NCBI GenBank assembly: GCA_946547205.1
Contig: CAMNPA010000121.1
Coordinates: 1-5,086, forward strand
Source: an uncultured Selenomonadales bacterium
GTDB taxonomy: Bacteria; Bacillota; Negativicutes; Selenomonadales; Selenomonadaceae
Length of the DNA stretch: 5,086 nt
Reading direction: 5' to 3'
The position numbers and the translations under genes were made by a program. Under the pieces are notes generated by a model. That model did not search any database, had not been told where the DNA came from, and was given only the letters and a program-made list of their open reading frames with translations. Of the stretch, positions 1 to 5,086 are shown piece by piece (the first letter of the stretch is position 1; every line of letters starts with the position of its first letter).

Positions 1-1
1 T

Positions 2-49
2 TTGAGCGGCGAACACATTAAACAGCGTATCGGCGTCGTGAAGGCTTAA
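2..49 (+). CDS. C-terminal end of an unidentified convergent gene (partial)
   Basis: Reading from base 2, the plus strand stays open from the window edge to a TAA at 47-49 and gives a 15-residue tail, LSGEHIKQRIGVVKA. The other two plus frames contain stops within this stretch, so this is the only plausible plus-strand coding frame. The gene would converge on rpoC, with the shared terminator region (77-117) between the two ends. The tail is too short to assign a family, and I do not recognise it. A chance open frame of 16 codons is possible, so the call rests mainly on layout: the stop falls just before an AT-rich gap and a terminator. Confidence 0.4.
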   Translation: MSGEHIKQRIGVVKA

Positions 50-76
50 AAAATTTTTTCATAGAGCTCATTGCAC

Positions 77-117
77 AAAAAAACTCCCGCAGTAAAAAAT
101 GCTACGGAAGTTTTTTT
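77..117 (-). terminator. Factor-independent terminator of rpoC
   Basis: Bases 84-92 pair with 102-110 to form a 9-bp stem around a 9-base loop. The stem is flanked by seven A at 77-83 and seven T at 111-117, so either strand has a T tract after the hairpin. The stem is strand-biased. At pairs 86/108 and 90/104 the plus-strand RNA would have C-A mismatches, while the minus-strand RNA has tolerated G-U wobbles. It therefore folds better in the rpoC transcript, whose stop codon lies 15 bases before the A/T-flanked element. It may also work, less well, for the convergent gene ending at 49. Confidence 0.88.
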
Positions 118-132
118 GTTGACGTGTGAAAT

Positions 133-3100
133 TTATTCGGCGGCAACTGCTTTGTCGACGACGGTCAATTCGCGATAACGAGCCATGCCCGTGCCGGCAG
201 GAATGAGTTTGCCGATGATGACGTTTTCTTTCAAGCCGATGAGCGGATCAATCTTGCCCTTAATCGCCGCATCTGTCAGCACGCGTGTAGTCTCTTGGAA
301 ACTCGCCGCGCTAAGGAAAGAGTCCGTTGCCAACGACGCCTTTGTTATGCCGAGCAGAATCGGTTTGGCGACGGCGGGAGCACGATCTTCCTCAATGGCT
401 TTGGTGTTTGCAGCCTCGAAGACGTTCATATCGATGAATTCGCCGGGCAGGAAGTCCGTTGAGCCGCTCTCTTCAATCTTGACTTTGTGCAACATTTGTC
501 GAACCATAACTTCAATGTGTTTGTCGTTGATTTCGACGCCCTGAGATTTGTAAACCTTTTGGACTTCTTTGACGAGATAGCGATGAGTTTCTTTCAAGCC
601 GCAGATGCGCAGGATGTCGTGAGGATTTTTTGGACCGTCGGTGATGTTGTCGCCGGGATGAACTGTGTCGCCTTCGTGGACGCGCGGAGTGATGCCGAAT
701 GGTATTGTGTATTCGCGGGGCTGTTGATTTTCGGAGTCGAGCGGTGTGACGATGACAGTTTTCAAGTCGTTTTTCTCACTCTTGCCGATACTTACCGTGC
801 CGGAGATTTCGGAGATTATCGCGCTCATTTTTGGTTTGCGGGCTTCAAATAATTCTTCGACACGCGGAAGACCTTGAGTTATGTCGCCGCCTGCTACGCC
901 GCCCGTGTGGAATGTTCGCATGGTGAGCTGTGTACCGGGTTCGCCGATACTCTGCGCCGCGATGATTCCGACTGCCTCGCCGACTTCCACTTCGCAACGG
1001 TTGGCCAAATCTTGACCGTAACATTTTTTACACACGCCTTGAGAGCTTTTGCACGTCAACACGCTACGAATCAAAACTTTGTCGGGCTCTGTCAGCAGGT
1101 TAGCAGCATTGTCGAGTTCGTCGCCCGATTTGATTATCAGCTTGCCGTCTTTGGAATAAAAATCTTCATCAGCTAAAACGACTGAATCATTAACCGCAAC
1201 TTTGATGCGATGACGGTCGGTAAGTGACGCGCAAATTTTTTCGGCTAAGGTGTCGTCTATCGTGTCGTTGACGCGGGCAATTAATTCGCCGTGCTTATCA
1301 TAAATATTTTCAGCCAAAACACGTCCGAGGATTCGTTCGCTCAAAGGCTCAATCACGCCGCGAGTATTTTCTTGCGCCGCCGTCAAATAGCCGTCAACAA
1401 TTTGTAACTCTGCAGACAATTCCTCGGAGCGATTTTCAACGATAGCTTCGACTTCGATGCCGCGTATGTTGTTTTGCCGAATCAAAATTTCCGTGACGAG
1501 TTCGTCGTCCAAAAGTTCTTCCAACATTTCATGCGTCAATATGGCACTGGTCGAGCCTACAAGTTCTTTGCCTAAATGTTCGTGAATGAAGGCGTGGCGC
1601 AATGTGGCACGTTCAGATTCGGAAGGCGTTCCTAATTTTATCGTCTCGGTCGCACCATGTGAAAGCGTCAATGTACAACCTCTAAGCGTCAATTCCGTCG
1701 CCGAACTCTCGCCTAATTTTATCAATGCGTCTTCGTCCAAGACAGAGCCCGCACTAAGAGCTATCTCGCCCGTTTCGGGATTGATTATATCTTTTGCCAA
1801 TATTCTGCCCGTCAAAACTTCGCTCAATATCTCCAGCGCGTCGAAGGTGTCTTCCGCCAAAAGTGCCCGCGTCAAAAGCAAATTCACGCGCACAACGTCG
1901 CAATCATCTTCGCGCACAATCACATCTTGCGCCACATCAACAAGTCGCCGCGTCAAATAGCCGCTGTCAGCCGTCCTAAGTGCAGTGTCAGCCAAGCCTT
2001 TGCGTGCTCCGTGCGAAGAAATGAAGTAGTCCGAAACGCTCAAGCCTTCGCGGAAATTCGCAGTTATCGGCAGGTCGATTATCTTGCCCGAAGGATCAGC
2101 CATCAAGCCGCGCATTCCCGCAAGCTGTCTCATCTGCTGTTTATTGCCGCGTGCGCCGGAGTCGCTCATCATGAAAATCGGATTGAACTCGTCCATGTTC
2201 GCCATCATTGCATCGGCGACTTTTTCCGTTGCGTCGCTCCACAGTGCACAAACTTTGTCGTAACGTTCTTTTTCCGTCAATATGCCGCGCGTGTAGTACA
2301 TTTCAACACGTTTGACTTTTTGAGCGGTGTCGGCAAGAATATCTTTTTTCTGCGGCGGAACGATAACGTCGGAAATGGCGACGGTCATTCCGGCAATGCA
2401 GGCGTAGTGATAGCCCAGACGTTTCACCGAGTCGATGACTTCTGCCGTGCGCGTGGCTCCGAATTTGTTGTAACAGGCAGCGACGAGTTTGCCGAGAGCT
2501 TTTTTATCCATCACTTCGCCGAGAATCCAGTTACCGTCGTCGTGATGATAATACCTCAATTCCGGCGGCAATTTCTCGTTGAAAATCATGCGTCCTACTG
2601 ATGTTTTGACCATTATATATTCGTCGTCGTCCGAAAGCTGTTCCAATACAAAATCGGGCAAACGGTCTACGCTCTGCCTGACGATAATTTCCGCCTGCAA
2701 ATCCAATTCCTTGCTGTCGTAAGCCAACAGTGCTTCTTCAAAACTCGTGAAAAATTTTCCTTCGCCTTTAACTCGACGTTCGGGCTTGTCCTTGCGCAAC
2801 TTAGTCAAATAATACGTTCCCAAAACCATGTCTTGCGTCGGAACGATTATCGGTTTGCCGTCTTTCGGTGCCAATATGTGATTTGCCGCCAACATCAACA
2901 CGCGTGCTTCCGCTTGAGCTTCCGCACTTAAAGGCAGGTGAATTGCCATTTGGTCGCCGTCGAAGTCAGCATTATACGCCGTGCAAGCCAACGGGTGCAA
3001 TTTCAACGCTCGTCCTTCCGTCAACACAGGCTCGAACGCTTGTATTCCCAATCGGTGCAACGTCGGCGCACGATTCAACAATACGGGATGTTCTTTGATG

Positions 3101-4311
3101 ACTTCTTCCAAAACTCCCCAAACTTCAGGCGTCGCGCGGTCAACTTTCTTTTTCGCTGCTTTGATTGTCAAGTTTGCATCCGTCGATAATTTTTTCATCA
3201 CGAACGGCTTAAACAATTCCAAAGCCATTTCCTTAGGCAGTCCGCACTGATGAAGTTTGAGTTCCGGGCCGACGACGATAACCGAGCGTCCCGAATAATC
3301 GACGCGCTTGCCCAAAAGATTTTGGCGGAAACGTCCTTGCTTGCCCTTCAACATGTCCGACAGCGATTTCAACGGGCGATTACCGGGACCTGTAACGGGT
3401 CTGCCGCGTCGTCCATTGTCAATCAAAGCGTCAACTGCCTCTTGCAACATGCGCTTTTCGTTGCGAACAATTATATCAGGTGCGCGTAGTTTCAGCAGAC
3501 GATTCAAGCGGTTGTTGCGATTTATGACGCGGCGATATAAATCGTTTAAATCACTCGTTGCGAATCGTCCGCCGTCAAGCTGAACCATCGGGCGCAATTC
3601 CGGCGGAATTACCGGGATAACCGTCATAATCATCCATTCGGGCTTGTTGCCGCTCTTACGAAATGCCTCAACGACTTCCAGCCGTCTTATCGCACGAATT
3701 CTTTTTTGTCCGTTCGTCGAGTGCAATTCTTCGCGCAACTCGCTGCTCATTGCATCTAAATCTAAGCCGCGCAAAAGTTCTTGGATTGCCTCTGCGCCCA
3801 TGCCGACTTTGAAGGCGTTGCGACCGTAAGCCTCACGTTGAGCGCGATATTGTCCTTCCGTCAACAAGTCTTTCTGTTTCAAATCCGTTTCGCCGGGATC
3901 AAGCACGATATACGACGCGAAATAAAGCACGCGTTCCAATGCTCGCGGCGACATATCCAAAAGCAGTCCCATGCGGGAAGGAATGCCTTTGAAATACCAA
4001 ATGTGACTGACGGGCGCGGCAAGTTCAATGTGCCCCATGCGTTCACGACGAACTTTGGCGCGAGTGACTTCGACGCCGCAACGGTCGCAGATGGTGCCTT
4101 TGTAACGAACACGCTTGTATTTGCCGCAATGACATTCCCAATCGCGAGTGGGACCGAAAATGCGTTCACAAAATAAGCCGTCGCGTTCGGGCTTGAGAGT
4201 GCGATAGTTAATAGTTTCGGGCTTTTTAACTTCGCCGTGAGACCATTGGCGGATTTTGTCGGGCGAGGCAAGACCAATGCGCATAGAGTCAAAAACATTA
4301 ACGTCGAGCAT
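133..4311 (-). CDS. rpoC: DNA-directed RNA polymerase subunit beta'
   Basis: This is the complete beta' subunit (1392 residues), which with beta forms the active-centre cleft of RNA polymerase. Visible landmarks, in order: the N-terminal zinc site with C60, C62, C75 and C78; the lid/rudder/switch region around 327-371 (RFRQNLLGKRVDYSGR); the NRAPTLHRLGIQAFEP block at 413-428; the catalytic NADFDGDQ at 447-454, whose D449, D451 and D453 hold the active-site magnesium; the secondary-channel block at 719-744; the bridge helix at about 748-796; the second zinc site with C804, C1087, C1094 and C1097; and the trigger loop at about 1110-1140 with M1131 and H1135. The conserved C-terminal block at 1316-1376 is followed by a short tail. 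The trigger loop lacks the SI3 insertion found in E. coli. The protein is nevertheless about 190 residues longer than the 1199-residue B. subtilis subunit, because of extra sequence between C804 and C1087. The start is set by an AAAGGAG five bases upstream and by the typical beta' N-terminus MLDVNVFDSMRIGLASP. No frameshift or lost catalytic residue is seen. Confidence 0.99.
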   Translation of the reverse strand: MLDVNVFDSMRIGLASPDKIRQWSHGEVKKPETINYRTLKPERDGLFCERIFGPTRDWECHCGKYKRVRYKGTICDRCGVEVTRAKVRRERMGHIELAAPVSHIWYFKGIPSRMGLLLDMSPRALERVLYFASYIVLDPGETDLKQKDLLTEGQYRAQREAYGRNAFKVGMGAEAIQELLRGLDLDAMSSELREELHSTNGQKRIRAIRRLEVVEAFRKSGNKPEWMIMTVIPVIPPELRPMVQLDGGRFATSDLNDLYRRVINRNNRLNRLLKLRAPDIIVRNEKRMLQEAVDALIDNGRRGRPVTGPGNRPLKSLSDMLKGKQGRFRQNLLGKRVDYSGRSVIVVGPELKLHQCGLPKEMALELFKPFVMKKLSTDANLTIKAAKKKVDRATPEVWGVLEEVIKEHPVLLNRAPTLHRLGIQAFEPVLTEGRALKLHPLACTAYNADFDGDQMAIHLPLSAEAQAEARVLMLAANHILAPKDGKPIIVPTQDMVLGTYYLTKLRKDKPERRVKGEGKFFTSFEEALLAYDSKELDLQAEIIVRQSVDRLPDFVLEQLSDDDEYIMVKTSVGRMIFNEKLPPELRYYHHDDGNWILGEVMDKKALGKLVAACYNKFGATRTAEVIDSVKRLGYHYACIAGMTVAISDVIVPPQKKDILADTAQKVKRVEMYYTRGILTEKERYDKVCALWSDATEKVADAMMANMDEFNPIFMMSDSGARGNKQQMRQLAGMRGLMADPSGKIIDLPITANFREGLSVSDYFISSHGARKGLADTALRTADSGYLTRRLVDVAQDVIVREDDCDVVRVNLLLTRALLAEDTFDALEILSEVLTGRILAKDIINPETGEIALSAGSVLDEDALIKLGESSATELTLRGCTLTLSHGATETIKLGTPSESERATLRHAFIHEHLGKELVGSTSAILTHEMLEELLDDELVTEILIRQNNIRGIEVEAIVENRSEELSAELQIVDGYLTAAQENTRGVIEPLSERILGRVLAENIYDKHGELIARVNDTIDDTLAEKICASLTDRHRIKVAVNDSVVLADEDFYSKDGKLIIKSGDELDNAANLLTEPDKVLIRSVLTCKSSQGVCKKCYGQDLANRCEVEVGEAVGIIAAQSIGEPGTQLTMRTFHTGGVAGGDITQGLPRVEELFEARKPKMSAIISEISGTVSIGKSEKNDLKTVIVTPLDSENQQPREYTIPFGITPRVHEGDTVHPGDNITDGPKNPHDILRICGLKETHRYLVKEVQKVYKSQGVEINDKHIEVMVRQMLHKVKIEESGSTDFLPGEFIDMNVFEAANTKAIEEDRAPAVAKPILLGITKASLATDSFLSAASFQETTRVLTDAAIKGKIDPLIGLKENVIIGKLIPAGTGMARYRELTVVDKAVAAE
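1054..1899 (-). other. Expanded segment of RpoC between zinc ligands C804 and C1087
   Basis: This covers residues 805-1086 of RpoC. The first ligand of the second zinc site (C804, in REDDC) is separated from the second (C1087, in LTCKSSQGVCKKC) by 282 residues. In E. coli the equivalent cysteines are C814 and C888, with 73 residues between them, so about 209 residues are extra here. The reading frame is continuous and the flanking bridge helix and trigger loop are intact. Two stretches, 829-878 and 990-1039, look like copies of one module. Both open with LSE, then GR, LA, an isoleucine, GE and a later aspartate-rich turn. Weaker partial matches lie at about 909-946 and 1044-1085. The canonical family module in this place has the form L-x-x-R-x-x-G-R, so duplication of a native module is the likely origin. 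Its role is unknown. Confidence 0.8.
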
Positions 4312-4316
4312 AAAAA

Positions 4317-4323
4317 CTCCTTT
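4317..4323 (-). promoter_or_regulatory. Ribosome binding site of rpoC
   Basis: The minus strand reads AAAGGAG, then TTTTT, then the ATG at 4311-4309. This is a near-perfect Shine-Dalgarno sequence with a 5-base spacer. It fixes M1 as the start rather than M10. It lies five bases beyond the foot of the intergenic hairpin (4328), so the site itself is not inside the stem. Confidence 0.9.
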
Positions 4324-4327
4324 CTAA

Positions 4328-4401
4328 CAATGTGGAATTAGGAATGTGGAATGAGGAATTGTTTTTTCCATTCCTAATTCCTAATTCCAAATTCCTCATT
4401 G
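4328..4401. repeat. Palindromic 7-base repeat array filling the rpoB-rpoC gap
   Basis: Two 34-base arms (4328-4361 and 4368-4401) are inverted copies that match at 28 of 34 positions, around a 6-base T loop (4362-4367). Each arm is built from four units of 7 bases. On the left these are TGGAATT, AGGAATG, TGGAATG and AGGAATT (4333-4360). On the right they are ATTCCTA, ATTCCTA, ATTCCAA and ATTCCTC (4370-4397). The repeat starts one base after the rpoB stop codon and ends five bases before the rpoC ribosome binding site, so it is the whole spacer. Transcribed from rpoB, it would form a long, AU-rich hairpin with scattered mismatches. On the minus strand the loop gives A6 and no U tract follows the stem, so it does not look like a terminator. 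It resembles the short dispersed heptamer repeats known in many bacterial genomes. A role in RNA processing or differential expression is possible but not shown. Confidence 0.85.
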
Positions 4402-4402
4402 C

Positions 4403-5086
4403 TTACAGGTCGTCGTTGTCATTGTCATCGTTGAAACGGTTGAGCGCGTGCAAATCGTCAGAGAAATTATCGTCGACATTATTTTGGGAAGAGTTGGTGT
4501 CAATGCCGTCAAGACTTAAATCATCGGGGGAAACGTGGTCCAAATCGCCGAGAGAATCAAGTTGAGCGTCAATCTCTTCATCGGACAATTCACGCTCCGG
4601 CTCCAAATCGTCGGCAATAATATCGTCAGGCGGCGGATCAGCAGGTTTAACAGCGTGGTCGCCGAAATTGCCAACGTCAACGCCCATATCTTGAGCCTTT
4701 TTTCGAAGAGCGCGGTCATCGTCGTCGTCGTCGTCGCGAATGATAATTTCTTTGGAGTCGCCGCTAAGAACGCGAATATCAAGACCAATGGACTGCAATT
4801 CTTTGATGAGGACTTTGAAGGATTCGGGAACGCCCGGTTCGGGAATGTTGAGCCCTTTGACAATCGCTTCGTAAGCTTTGACACGCCCAAGGACGTCGTC
4901 TGATTTGACGGTAAGAATTTCTTGCAAAGTGTAGCTTGCGCCGTAAGCTTCCAGAGCCCAAACTTCCATTTCGCCGAAACGTTGTCCGCCGAATTGAGCT
5001 TTGCCGCCGAGTGGTTGTTGAGTGACTAAGCTGTAAGGACCGGTGGAACGAGCGTGAATTTTGTCGTCAACGAGATGATGAAGTTT
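4403..5086 (-). CDS. rpoB: DNA-directed RNA polymerase subunit beta, C-terminal part (5' end outside window)
   Basis: The last 227 codons of the beta subunit are present, and the reading frame runs off the window at 5086. The core is typical of the family: DDKIHARSTGPYSLVTQQP and GGKAQFGGQRFGEMEVWALE (fragment residues 7-46), then TLQEILTVKSDD (53-64) and PEPGVPESFKVLIKELQS (82-99). This C-terminal region packs against beta' near the clamp and is essential for assembly. The family core ends near residue 117. It is followed by a 110-residue tail with 33 aspartates, 5 glutamates and only 7 lysines or arginines, starting with seven consecutive aspartates (118-124). B. subtilis also has an acidic tail here, but roughly half as long as I recall it. 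The rifampicin-binding region lies outside the window. The gene is upstream of rpoC in the same direction with a 91-base gap, and no promoter or terminator is evident between them, so co-transcription is expected. Confidence 0.99.
   Translation of the reverse strand, partial: KLHHLVDDKIHARSTGPYSLVTQQPLGGKAQFGGQRFGEMEVWALEAYGASYTLQEILTVKSDDVLGRVKAYEAIVKGLNIPEPGVPESFKVLIKELQSIGLDIRVLSGDSKEIIIRDDDDDDDRALRKKAQDMGVDVGNFGDHAVKPADPPPDDIIADDLEPERELSDEEIDAQLDSLGDLDHVSPDDLSLDGIDTNSSQNNVDDNFSDDLHALNRFNDDNDNDDL
4715..4735 (-). repeat. Aspartate-codon triplet repeat in rpoB
   Basis: Seven aspartate codons in a row (five GAC, then GAT, then GAC on the coding strand) mark the start of the acidic RpoB tail. 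Five perfect GTC units occupy 4721-4735 on the plus strand. Slippage by whole units would keep the frame and only change the length of the aspartate run. Confidence 0.85.

Noticed and set aside
48..59. A6T6 palindrome just after the convergent stop codon
   Set aside because: It is a simple A/T run without a GC stem, so I do not call it a terminator or a binding site.
1927..2601. A 224-residue open frame on the plus strand, antisense to rpoC
   Set aside because: The opposite strand encodes the highly conserved bridge-helix region of RpoC. The antisense product is rich in His, Arg and Phe without a family pattern and has no convincing ribosome binding site, so I treat it as a shadow.
3879..4298. 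A 139-residue open frame on the minus strand overlapping the start of rpoC in another frame
   Set aside because: It lies wholly inside rpoC, whose protein is conserved throughout this region. The alternative translation has no recognisable motif, so it is a by-product of codon use.
4328..4401. Intergenic hairpin as a transcription terminator of rpoB
   Set aside because: No U tract follows the stem in the rpoB-rpoC direction. The T6 is the loop on the plus strand and becomes A6 in the transcript, and ending transcription here would cut off rpoC, for which no separate promoter is visible.
4332..4565. A 77-residue plus-strand open frame starting in the rpoB-rpoC gap
   Set aside because: Its first part is a translation of the 7-base repeat palindrome (motifs such as IPNSKFLI are typical spurious products of such repeats) and the rest is antisense to rpoB.

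Overview
The window holds the end of rpoB and all of rpoC on the minus strand. These encode the beta and beta' subunits, which together form the catalytic core of bacterial RNA polymerase. Order along the minus strand (right to left): the last 227 codons of rpoB (5086 to 4403), a 91-base gap filled almost entirely by a hairpin made of 7-base repeats, a strong Shine-Dalgarno sequence, rpoC (4311 to 133, 1392 codons), and a factor-independent terminator (117 to 77). The first 49 bases carry the apparent tail of an unidentified convergent plus-strand gene.

The organism looks like a member of the Firmicutes in the broad sense. RpoB ends in a conserved core followed by an acidic tail. RpoC has no insertion in the trigger loop, and its N-terminus reads like Clostridia or Negativicutes proteins. 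Negativicutes is my best guess from memory of the family, not from a search. Base composition is moderate. The DNA is an ordinary chromosomal housekeeping locus with no sign of a mobile gene, phage gene, CRISPR array, tRNA or rRNA.

The two genes form one transcription unit: no promoter is evident between them, and a terminator follows rpoC. The rpsL-rpsG-fusA genes that follow rpoC in many Firmicutes are not directly downstream; a convergent gene end lies there instead.

Three features depart from the textbook locus. First, about 200 extra residues sit in RpoC between the first and second ligands of the second zinc site, apparently built from degenerate copies of the module normally found there. 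Second, a nearly full-length inverted repeat of 7-base units separates rpoB from rpoC. Third, RpoB has a long, very acidic C-terminal tail that begins with seven consecutive aspartates. I see no wholly new system here; the RpoC insertion and the intergenic repeat are the points most worth following up.
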